Assembly: GCA_008828725.1 (NCBI GenBank)
Contig: MEHQ01003738.1
Coordinates: 62,001 to 126,000 of the forward strand
Direction: 5' to 3'
Length of the DNA stretch: 64,000 nucleotides
DNA from: Saccharina japonica
Lineage: Eukaryota > Sar > Phaeophyceae > Laminariales > Laminariaceae
The notes beneath the pieces were generated by a model. That model was given only the letters and a program-made list of their open reading frames with translations, searched no databases and had not been told where the DNA came from. Of the stretch, positions 1 through 10,942 are shown piece after piece. Position 1 is the first letter of the stretch. Every line of letters begins with the position of its first letter. The translations under genes were made by a program, and so were the position numbers.

Positions 1-1698
1 GTGTGTGTAGCTATTGTGTGTGCAACAAATCTTGCGTTGCGGTGCAAAATTTTGTGTGCCAGAATGCGTTCGCGGCCGTTTTTTTTTTGTTTGCCTGCAC
101 GACCCGTTTTGTTTGCCCGTCCCCACCTGACCTGACCCATCCTTTCTTCCTTCCAAACAGGGCTCCTGCTTCGAGTGTAAGACGCCAAGGCAAAAAAGGG
201 CTGTCGATAGTCGATAGCCCGGTCGCCGGATGAGAGAGAGCCTTGAGCCAGGTCCCTCCTCCGGCTGCCAACGGCGGTCAACGCTTCTCGATTGCTGCGA
301 TGTATCGCTCGCCCACATGGGCAGGTGAATCCACATAATAGCACTCGTCCGTCCGCTTCCACGATAAATGCAGGAAGACGGTTTCACAATCGAACCGAGG
401 CGGCGCAACAGGCGACGCCAAGAGGAGGCGGGTGCAGGCATGCTTTTTTTTTGCACACGACCAGCACCAACCGAAACCGAACTCGAACCAATCCGGCCAA
501 TTCGGATGCCGAGCTGGCCAACCCGAACGCTGCCCAGCAGAGTCTAATAGCCATAGCGAAGCATAGCGCCCCCTGACTCCCGTTCGTGTCACCACGATCG
601 ACTGTTCTCTCGGACTCGATTATCCTTCCTGTTTACGCTTGTCATCGATCATCTTGCCCAACGAACGCTCGAGCACGCACGCACGCGCTTCAACACGTAC
701 ACGCGTGGTCTCTCTCTCTCGGCATTCGGATGCGACGTCGTACACGAGCATCCGATTCAGCGAGAGGCAGAAACGGCTCATCATCCGTCTCCTTCAAGTA
801 TTACTTATCACACCGCACCTTGACTGTCTTTCGTGGTCCACACGGCTGTTCACAACGCACCGCGCGCGGGCCAATCCACCACGCAAGACTACTATACACC
901 TGGTACTGCTGTAGGTTATGCTGGTTATTTAGGAATCGGGCTGCCCCCTGCTAGGAGGCCGTGTGCGTGTACGCGTTCTATCCCGTGTCGCCCATTGTGG
1001 CTAACAAAGAAGGGGGGGGGGGGGGGGAGGGTTGCGGTAACGTCCTTCCTCATCGCTACTGCCACCGGGTAGGTGATCAGATTAGCTTAGCCGAGCTTCG
1101 CTTGGACTCGACCCTGGGCGCCTAGGGCTGTTATGCACGTCCACCACCTTCAAGGGCAGCATCACGAAACTGTTAAAACTAATATCAAAGAGGGCGGGCG
1201 TAGGCAGGGAGTAAAGACCCTTGGTGCACTGACACTACTACTGCTGTACACTAAAGGAAGTTTCTTTGAGCGGACCGCGCCAACGAAAAAAATCCAAACA
1301 GAGAACAAAAAAGCCACGTCGCAAGTATTTACGTAGTACGTACACACGCATGCTACGAATACACGACGGTTTTTCAACGGCTCTCTGTGGACACGTCTCG
1401 TGCAAAAACAGGTTGAAGTTGAAAGACGCGACGGCGTATGTTCAACGCAAGACCCCTCTCGAAATGAGGACGGTTGAAGCAAAATTCCCTATATCTACAA
1501 GAACCAGAGCACGACGGGTTTGACGTGCTAGTAACTAGCGTACACTATTATCACAAGAACTACGAACATACTACAGCAAAATATAGCACAAGGGTTATTC
1601 ACACGTACAGCCTAGCCTAGCCTCACTCATCTGTTCAAGAGGGCCGGCCGTAGACGACAAAAAACGCAACAAAACAACAAGAAAATCACAAGCCAAAC
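1..1698. other. No exon recognised (helicase intron or flank)
   Basis: The remaining helicase motifs (PTREL, DEAD, SAT, HRxGR) should lie on the minus strand to the left of the exon at 1699, but no frame here shows them, so those exons are outside the window. A 15-base G run sits near 1014-1028. Short open frames in the stretch look random. Confidence 0.5.
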
Positions 1699-2007
1699 CT
1701 GAGCGTTGATGTGGATCATGGCGGGGAGCAAAAACGCCAGGGTCTTTCCTGACCCGGTGGCGGAGATGCCCACCATGTCCCGACCGAGCAGGGCCATGGG
1801 CCAGCCCTGGCTCTGGATGGGGGTCGGGGCGTTGAAGCCCTGCTTCATCACCTCCCGCAGCACATACTCAGGCATCGAGGCCTCCTCGAAGGTCATCGCC
1901 GGCTTGGGGATGCCCTCCCCGTGGATAACGATTTGGCACGAGTTCCGCCATACGGTGGTCTCGTGGTCGGTTCGCTTTGACACGTCCGGGTGCTCGATGT
2001 AGAAGTT
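1699..2007 (-). CDS. Helicase exon with Q motif and Walker A motif
   Basis: The acceptor is TCGTCCAG before AACTTCTAC, and the donor is CTCAG before GTTTGG. The exon is 309 bases, open and phase 0 at both ends. It covers the stretch from the conserved NFYxEHP block to the HIN(A/H)Q block of p68 helicases. Confidence 0.93.
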
Positions 2008-3755
2008 CTGGACGAGCAAGCGGAGCACACACACACGCACGCGCAACGAGGCGACACGACAAAAACGTTTTCGAAAGATGTTTAGAGTTTCGATCAAGTT
2101 ATAACCCTTTTATACACCACCGTACCACCGCTTCCTCGTTTTGGGGACAAAATACTTGAATTATGATAGAAAAACTTAGGGAGTTGTATAGAGAAATGGG
2201 TCCAACCTACCTACACCCACGTTTTTATATACAATTGACAATTGGCCCACATTTCAGCGTTTTGGGGACAAAAATACTGGAGTTGGATGCTTTTGACCGG
2301 GAAAAGGGAAATAAATGGTATCGTACGAGAGTGGGAACGGTAGTGAAAGCAGTGACGGGCCGACGTCAGGCTGGTTGCTTCGAGTACTTTACATCTTTGA
2401 ATAATACGCGTCCGATCCCCTTCAGCACATAACGCCTCTGTATGTGTGGAAACAGGGAAACCCCTATATGGCAGGAGACAATAGATGCGAGACATTCCGG
2501 TCTGCCTCGTATGTAGGACGACACGCACTGCTGAAATACGATGCGATGGAGGGACGGACCCCCCCGTCGCTCCACGTGCGAGGTGTGCACGGCGCGTGCA
2601 TCATCGAGGCAGCCACAATAAAGCAACAAGGTTTGCCGGGACAAGACAGCAAGCCGTACTCTGAAAAAGCAGGAAGCGAGAATCTCACTCGTGAGCAGAA
2701 GCTCGTAACTGGGATGGACACTCAAGAAACATCGTCGGCGCAGAATCCACGTTTACAGGACCAACCTCCTTCAAGCCACCTTACCTATTTCGTACCAGCA
2801 CGGTATACACAAGGATGAACTATTAATACTGCTGAAGTATAACATAACATCGAGAGCAAAATGTAAAATCGGGCTACGTACGTACCCTCTCTGTAGCTGG
2901 TAAATAGGGTACACTATTTTATGTACTGCTGCAAGAGCTGGTATCATGTAAAAAAAGTATAGAGCGTGAAAAGTGTGCGAGTATTTACTTCGTCGCGGAA
3001 GACGATTGAACGTAATGTAAACGATGTGCCGCCACGGTCGGTATGAGGCACCATGTACTTAAAAATGGACTTGAGACACTGCTGTTGTTGCTGCAGTGTT
3101 ACTATCTACCGGTACCCCACGACCCACGACCAAAAACCACCGATCGCAGGTGTCGGCTGTAGCACCACTTGAGTTTTTATTAATATTGCACGGCAATACC
3201 ACCGGCACTCGTTCCTGGCCGCCGCTGTTCTGCACACTGCTCTTGTGTACGTACGTGGACACTTGCTGCTGCTGTTGTATCCTGCTCCTGCTGTATCCCG
3301 TCATCGTGTTGTGTCGGATTTTCTATTCTACCGCATTTGTAGATCTACCGGCAAATCACAGCTCTAGAAAACTCGTGAGGCGCTCTACTTCTGTGTACCT
3401 CCGGGTAGGTTTTAAATTTTATTCAGGTAATAAACAGCACATCTGCTGCTGCTGTATCAAGCAATAGCAACAGCAGCAAAACACAACACACCTTCTCGAA
3501 CTTGGGCAGGGCGTTGCGGAGGCGTTCGCTCCGAGGCCGTCCCATGCGTGTCGCCCCCCCCCCCCCCCCTCCCCCCCGGAACCCTCCCCCTCCTCCTTCC
3601 CCCCCCCCCACCATTAGCCGCCGCCGCCGCGCGGCGAGGGCGCGGCGGCCGTATCCACCCCACCCCCGCCCCCGGCCACCAGTAGCCACACCGGCCGCCA
3701 CCGCTCGCGCCGGGAACGGAAGTAGTCGTCCGACGCGGCCTCCACCACACCACCG
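1699..3755 (-). CDS. DEAD-box ATP-dependent RNA helicase, DDX5/DBP2 (p68) type, 5' part
   Basis: The protein would be an ATP-dependent RNA helicase of the p68/DBP2 group, which acts in pre-mRNA processing and ribosome assembly in the nucleus. Two exons are visible on the minus strand. The N-terminal one ends at 3492 with ...LPKFEK followed by GTGTGT. The next runs 2007 to 1699 (103 codons, phase 0 at both ends), starts [13 protein letters not shown] and ends PAMIHINAQ before a GT donor. It holds the Q motif ([14 protein letters not shown]) and motif I (ATGSGKT, Walker A). The residue before the motif is Ser where DDX5 has Ala. The N-terminal exon is Gly/Arg-rich, as is usual in this family, but its G runs make frame and start uncertain. 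All later motifs are off the left edge. Family assignment is firm; the ortholog name is inferred. Confidence 0.9.
2008..3491 (-). other. Helicase intron 1
   Basis: Non-coding stretch between the two helicase exons. It carries two copies of a short motif also seen at 22.9-23.1 kb and 28.1 kb, here as CGTTTTGGGGACAAAA near 2136 and 2258. Confidence 0.6.
3492..3701 (-). CDS. Helicase N-terminal Gly/Arg-rich exon (5' limit uncertain)
   Basis: The end is well supported: ...[13 protein letters not shown] then GTGTGT, which joins in frame to [10 protein letters not shown] across a ~1.5 kb intron. Upstream the frame runs through Gly-rich sequence ([18 protein letters not shown]) and stays open to about 3755 without an ATG. 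Either an additional exon carries the start codon, or a miscounted G/C run (3557-3610) hides it. Confidence 0.65.
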
Positions 3756-5083
3756 TTAGCCCGCCCCACCGCCACGCGCCACGCCGCGTTACGTGCTGTG
3801 AGACGATGCTGTCTGTTGAATGCGTTTGAGAACCGCGTCTGGTTATCTGCTTTGCGAGAGCTTGGGAGTGCTCTGACGGTTTTAGAAGGACTGGTGTCGA
3901 GATGGGGGTTGCGCGGCTGCAGGAAGCCGGGGGGAGGGGGGAAGGAGGGGCGGTGTAGAAGTGTGCGGGGCTGCAATTGCCTGCCTGCTGGTGAGTGGGG
4001 GTGCAATGCTGCTGCTGCTGCTGTGGCGTCAGGTTGGTTGATGGATGATGCTGGTGCTTTTTTATATTTCTGGTGTTGGGGGGCGGGCGTACGTACACAG
4101 AGCTGCCCTTTGCCTTTTTGCGTCGTGGGTAGAGGGTACATACGCACGATTTCGTACCAGGTACAGAGTGCGACCGGCACGGTACACACCGGTAATAAAA
4201 GAGCTTAGATTTTAGATTTGCCGCGCTTGGGGGGCTGCTTTTCGGGTTGGGGTTGACTGGAAGCAGTTCGATTTTGGTGGCGAAATGATGAGAACAGCGC
4301 CAGCCAAGACGTCGACGCCTACCCCAGGTATCCTCTGTCAACGCCTTGTGTTCAAGTCAGCAGGTGCTCGGAATTTTGACCAAGCCCTCTTGGGCGGCTA
4401 GGGGCTGGTTATTTTCTTGTTTGTTCGCAAAATCTCTGAGAAATCTTCTCTTGGCGCCCTACGCGACGTGTGCACCGGCCGATCCAAAAACCACAGAACC
4501 ACAAGGGCGAACAAAAAACAAACACTGCTCGCGTTAACTCCCGAGCCAAACCTATGCTAGCTAGCGCCTAGCGGCGACGTTCACAGCGCTACCCTAACCG
4601 CGAAGGATAGCTGACTTCTACTCGTCGAAGTTCGCAAGGGCTGAATGTAAACCACGTGTTTTTCGGTGGTCGGGTTACCAAAGACTAGACCAATGGTGAC
4701 GGAAGCGAGAAGCAATGCCCACCATCGATGACGGATGCACCGCGCCACTCGCTAAAAAAAATAACAAAGAGAACACATCTTGATCGATAAAGCCGCACGC
4801 GAGGGTGCAGTGCGCCCCCCGGATACCTAGTGAGGCTTACGGGGGCATGTATGGAGCTTACCTGGTTTGGCTTCCGGTGAGAGTGAGGGAAGGTTGCGGA
4901 GAGTGTGGCGTTGAGGGGGGAGGATTTGTGCCATCCCCTGGAAACTCGCGGAGGCGTGTTTATCTACCATGTGGGAGCTGGAAACCGTACGATGAGCTTT
5001 CGTACTCTCGTACGGATTAGATTCGCCCGTGATCGGAGGCAATGCCTGCACCGACTCGGCACAGGATTACGGAGACCAGGTAA
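3756..5083. promoter_or_regulatory. Divergent intergenic region between helicase and MGDG synthase genes
   Basis: The helicase is read leftward from about 3.75 kb and the first plausible exon of the MGDG synthase gene is read rightward from about 5.1 kb, so both 5' ends should lie here. I see no convincing TATA box or other element. A 294-residue minus-strand open frame over part of it (to 4341) is Pro/Gln-rich and lacks any recognisable domain. Confidence 0.35.
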
Positions 5084-5107
5084 ACTTTCCCTGTAGACAA
5101 GAGTCTT

Positions 5108-5470
5108 TTGCGGCGAAGCACCCATCTCGCTCCTGGCGGGGTGGACGGCCCGCCGCCTCTTTCTTCATCAGCCACGGCGGGAGAGAAGAAGAAGCGCGAT
5201 ATAGAAGTGGTAGTCACCAGTGGGACCAGCACCCAACCTCCGTCGCCGCTCGGGGCTACCGCCATCCTCGGTTGCTCACCCCTGCCCGACGGCCTGGGGA
5301 AGGAGGGGGCCGAACCAAGTGGAGGATTCCAGCCGGGTCTTCCAGAGAGCGATCCCGAGCAGCCCATGCACGCGGGCGCTCACATGGTTCTAGTAATAAC
5401 GACGACTTTGGTGCACCTGGCGGTTCTCGGAAGCGGTGCCCTTTTCGCGAGCTGGCGTGCAGAAGATCAG
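5108..5470 (+). CDS. Candidate 5' exon of the MGDG synthase gene, with hydrophobic segment
   Basis: This is an open frame with GC-rich codon use that ends SWRAEDQ before a good donor (CAG|GTGAGC, phase 0). It contains a hydrophobic segment, MVLVITTTLVHLAVLG, which could be a membrane anchor or part of a plastid-targeting sequence. No ATG opens the frame at its left end; in-frame ATGs near 5366 and 5384 are possible starts. Membership in the MGDG gene rests only on strand, order and phase. Confidence 0.45.
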
Positions 5471-7269
5471 GTGAGCAGCGCACGATCCGTAGATGGTGGG
5501 CAGATCAGCAGTTGCCGAGGTTTCTTACGAGTAGTGGGCACCTACCGGCTGGTTTGGTTGTCGGGTTTCTGTACCCGACTATGCGAATGTTGTATTCCTA
5601 TTTGTAATCCTGCGAACCTCTTGTATAACTTGCCCCTGTGCCTGATTTTGAATTGCAACAGCATCATACGCATGTGGGCCAGGAGCGAGGGAGACCGTTA
5701 TACGACGTGCAGTAAATCTAAGTCTACAACGCGGTTGTCGTACGTTGGTGCCTGCCATGCCCTGTGGAGCTGGGGTGGACTCTAGAGGGTCTTTTACGGC
5801 CGTTGTCGTTTGCTGGAACCCTTCTCTCAGCTACGTAGCGCACTTCCCTTGATTCGAGGGGGGCATGAGACTTGAGATAAGAAACCTGTCGTTACACTAT
5901 TATTACGCATCACATCAGACACGCAGATAAAAAGACAAACGCTGTCCCTCCTCTGCTCGTGTCTTCACCAAGTCTGCTGTGCTGTGGACCGTTTTGCTCT
6001 CATGTTCTCAGAAGTCTTACGTACCTTCACCGTCAATGTAAACGACAACGGCATTTTATCTTGATGGGGCTTGAGGTGGGCTGCGAAACACCGCCGTCTG
6101 CCGTTCGTGGTTCATGGTCTTCGATGTCGACAGGAGGAGTAGAATCTACTGCTGTAGCATACGCAAACCTAACCCTGGGTACAAATGCACGATGCCTGGT
6201 ACCTGTACATGATACCCTGCAGCAACGTACATATGATACGTACGTACGGCTCTACGTCGTATAACAGAGCATATACAGACCTCCAGCCTCCAGCCCGGTC
6301 CTCTTTGTGACGCCACTACGCTTTTTAAGCTCCGTGATACCGGTATGATACAGATCATATGATACGCGACACCACCCGCCACATTATTATTGTTCCCATA
6401 TTATTCGTCGTACACCAGCAGCAAGCAGCAGTATGCAAATATGAATATCCACCTCCAACAAGCCAACAAAGCGCCCTCGATGACATCCTTCTATACCGCT
6501 GTTGTATACCGGTGTCAGGTATCTGGCAGTTGGTACTTCTGTGCCTGGTATATACGGGTCCGCGCGCGATTGTATGATACCCTGGTATCATTATACCAAG
6601 TCTTGACCAGGTACCGGTATGCGGTACGTACCAGATACATAGCATTTGACGGGTATCATGTACCACGTGGTACCTGGTATACGGCAATGCATCATAATCC
6701 ATTACCCATTACCCATAATCTCTACGCGGTTTCTGGCCGTTGACCTCTTGGGGTCGCTGGTGCCATCGGGTGGCCTCCTGTCCTCCGTTTCCCAACAATA
6801 CACCCCAACACGTCTGAGTTTTGAGCTCCGTGGGACTACGTATATAGTACCGGCATTTCAGCAGTGGTACCTCTTATTTTTACTTGTGGTGTTTGCTATA
6901 TACGAATACGCATCAAGTATCATATACATACAACATGTTCTTGTAAGTATGCTCCCTGTCTCGTACTTTTTGGCCGACCAAGGGGACTACGTAACCAGGT
7001 ATTAAATAATACGTAGAATCTCTCCAGAAGAACAATGACAAACCCAGTACGAATACGTACGGACCCTGGGTGTGCTGTGTGCTGCATGTCGCCCCTGGGT
7101 TTACTATTCTTAATAATAGAAATACTCGTAACGGTTTTCTGTTTAACGTGAAGACGAAAGACGAACAGCAAGATAGCTCTAAAGTAGAGGTGTACGAGTA
7201 CCCCTGCGGAGTATCCGGAGTACCCGTGGCCAACGGGTACCCTTCAGTCTTGAGTAAAACATACTCGGG

Positions 7270-7321
<52 letters not shown>

Positions 7322-10300
7322 CTTCACATTAAACTCGTTTCAATTGCTAATCCCTATAGTCTGATCTAGCAAGATCACAGCCCGTGGTCACAAAAGTGCT
7401 AGAGCCATCAGAGAATCCTAAAGAACACGCACACTTAGCAGGGAAAGGATACACCAGTCCGAAGAGGTACACCTAAAAATCCCTACAGCATGTTATGCGT
7501 GTCCAAAACTGAACTACACGCCCGCAATCTCCATTCGACTACAGCAGCATCGCCCAACCCCCCCCCCTCCCACTCGTTACCAATGAATTTGCCGACTACA
7601 GCGTAACTACTGTCTGAATTGCTGTCTGTACAAAAACACACGGTAGGCGTGGGAACAAGATGGAGCACGCAGCTGCTGCCTGAAGTGCTGCCAGAATGAC
7701 AGTCCGCGGGCACACAGTGAAAAATAACAGCCAACCAAAGCCATCACGTCAAATGACAATTACCCGAATCTATCCTGAACGTCTGTGTTAGGCACAGCAT
7801 TACTCCAGGGCATTCTCGTGTAATTTTGACAGGTACCCCGGGTACCCGTCTAACACAACCCTGTGAGCACTCGGGGCCTTAATTAATCTTGTTTTGGTCC
7901 ATAAAGTCTCAACGAGCAGAGATAATTGGTAAAACGCGACGGATGCAACGGAACATTCGACAGAACAATTGCCACAATGATTGACTAAACTCTACTATTA
8001 ATAACTGCTGTGGTATGTACGACATACATACTCCGTACCATGCGGACAAAGAAATCCGTGCCGATGAATCATTGCCCTACCGGCCCGGCACTCACTACTC
8101 GTCTATACCTAATACAAAACCTCAAAGCTATGCTATTCTGGTATCATGTCATGTATATCATATCATATGAGTGAGACATACTCTTATGTTTAGGTTCCAT
8201 TACTATTCATATTAATATCATGAACATCTACGTGACGCGTCGTCTGTTCCTTGTTTCGTTTTTCCATGTTCCATTTTCCTTTTTCCATTTTCCATTTTCC
8301 GTTTTCCGTTTTTCCGTTTTCCGCTTTTTTTTTCGCCCGTAAAGGTGGTAGAGGATGGGGAAGCGCCTGACCCGGCAGCCACCTTCCAGCGGAGGGGGGG
8401 CAAGGCCCGGCGCTACTGGGGCAAGGTGAACAGGGGCATCAAGAACTTCAGGAGAAGGAGGGCGAGGCGGCGAGGGACGCACGCCAAGACGGATGCGGTT
8501 CCAAAGTCGGTGAGTGGATGTAGTGGAGGGACGGGGTTGTAGTGGTGGTGGTGGTGTTGGTGTTGGTGTTGGTGATGGTGTTGGTGTTGGTGGTGGTGTT
8601 GTTGCTTGTGGTGTTGGTGTTCGTGATGGTGGTGGCGTTGGTGGTGGTGGTGGTGGTGATGGTGGTGGTGGTGGTGGTGAGCTGATCGACAAGAGGCACT
8701 CGTTTGAGGACGAAGCTGGTTCTTCCTCGGGTAGCGGCGTTGCCGGCGGTGGTAGCCGTAGCGGCATCGACGTTGTTGTTGGTGGTGGCGGTGGTGGTGG
8801 TGGTGGTGGCGGCGGCGGTGGCCGCGGCGGGAGCGGTTTGGAGGGTGCGCTGATGCCGGTGGTGTTGCTGAACGTGCCGCATATGCCGCGGTGCGCGGTC
8901 GGGCGAGAGCGGACTCCTGCGGGCGTGTGCCAGCGCCTGCCGCCGACTTTTGCGGCTCCTCTGACCGACTACCACGAGCGGGGGGACTGGGGGCGGGCGC
9001 AGAAGCGCTGCGCGCTTTGCGAGCAGGTGAGAGAAACGTGGGGATGGTGGTGGTGGTGGTGGTGGTGGTGGTGGTGGTGTGATAGCAGTAACACCGGTAC
9101 TAATTTTGTGGTTTAGAGTTGTATACATAATAGCGGTAGAAGTTGGTATAGTTTCTTCGTTTTTTTCAGTTCAATTTTTCCTGGGGTACGGTTTGCGAAG
9201 TTCTCTACAGCAGGAACAAACAGTCCATTTTATATCTATATAATACGTATAATAGGAGCGCCTTTTTTGTACCCGGCAGATTGCAAAAAAAAAAAAACGT
9301 TCGTAACGCTTCAGCTGACAGATCCTAGGGAGAAGTCCTAAAAACCCTCAACCGTGACNGCGGTTGTCGTACGTTGGTGCCTGCCATGCCCTGTGGAGCT
9401 GGGGTGGACTCTAGAGGGTCTTTTACGGCCGTTGTCGTTTGCTGGAACCCTTCTCTCAGCTACGTAGCGCACTTCCCTTGATTCGAGGGGGGCATGAGAC
9501 TTGAGATAAGAAACCTGTCGTTACACTATTATTACGCATCACATCAGACACGCAGATAAAAAGACAAACGCTGTCCCTCCTCTGCTCGTGTCTTCACCAA
9601 GTCTGCTGTGCTGTGGACCGTTTTGCTCTCATGTTCTCAGAAGTCTTACGTACCTTCACCGTCAATGTAAACGACAACGGCATTTTATCTTGATGGGGCT
9701 TGAGGTGGGCTGCGAAACACCGCCGTCTGCCGTTCGTGGTTCATGGTCTTCGATGTCGACAGGAGGAGTAGAATCTACTGCTGTAGCATACGCAAACCTA
9801 ACCCTGGGTACAAATGCACGATGCCTGGTACCTGTACATGATACCCTGCAGCAACGTACATATGATACGTACGTACGGCTCTACGTCGTATAACAGAGCA
9901 TATACAGACCTCCAGCCTCCAGCCCGGTCCTCTTTGTGACGCCACTACGCTTTTTAAGCTCCGTGATACCGGTATGATACAGATCATATGATACGCGACA
10001 CCACCCGCCACATTATTATTGTTCCCATATTATTCGTCGTACACCAGCAGCAAGCAGCAGTATGCAAATATGAATATCCACCTCCAACAAGCCAACAAAG
10101 CGCCCTCGATGACATCCTTCTATACCGCTGTTGTATACCGGTGTCAGGTATCTGGCAGTTGGTACTTCTGTGCCTGGTATATACGGGTCCGCGCGCGATT
10201 GTATGATACCCTGGTATCATTATACCAAGTCTTGACCAGGTACCGGTATGCGGTACGTACCAGATACATAGCATTTGACGGGTATCATGTACCACGTGGT

Positions 10301-10901
10301 ACCTGGTATACGGCAATGCATCATAATCCATTACCCATTACCCATAATCTCTACGCGGTTTCTGGCCGTTGACCTCTTGGGGTCGCTGGTGCCATCGGGT
10401 GGCCTCCTGTCCTCCGTTTCCCAACAATACACCCCAACACGTCTGAGTTTTGAGCTCCGTGGGACTACGTATATAGTACCGGCATTTCAGCAGTGGTACC
10501 TCTTATTTTTACTTGTGGTGTTTGCTATATACGAATACGCATCAAGTATCATATACATACAACATGTTCTTGTAAGTATGCTCCCTGTCTCGTACTTTTT
10601 GGCCGACCAAGGGGACTACGTAACCAGGTATTAAATAATACGTAGAATCTCTCCAGAAGAACAATGACAAACCCAGTACGAATACGTACGGACCCTGGGT
10701 GTGCTGTGTGCTGCATGTCGCCCCTGGGTTTACTATTCTTAATAATAGAAATACTCGTAACGGTTTTCTGTTTAACGTGAAGACGAAAGACGAACAGCAA
10801 GATAGCTCTAAAGTAGAGGTGTACGAGTACCCCTGCGGAGTATCCGGAGTACCCGTGGCCAACGGGTACCCTTCAGTCTTGAGTAAAACATACTCGGTGT
10901 G

Positions 10902-10942
<41 letters not shown>

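Larger units (their letters stand above)
5731..8678. repeat. Repeated ~3 kb block, copy 1
   Basis: This block is nearly identical to 9360-12336, offset 3629 bases at the left and about 3636 at the right. It holds an intron rich in GGTACC/GTATAC palindromes (6.2-6.7 kb), a TTG microsatellite (7269-7320) and the Arg-rich exon at 8345. Differences between copies are mostly microsatellite length and single-base indels. Confidence 0.95.

Noticed and set aside
3457-4341. 294-residue minus-strand open frame near the helicase 5' end
   Set aside because: Its 3' part is the helicase N-terminal exon read in another frame; the rest is low complexity.
8448-9128. 226-residue Thr/Pro/His-rich minus-strand frame
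   Set aside because: Antisense of GGT arrays and of the plus-strand candidate exons; no domain.
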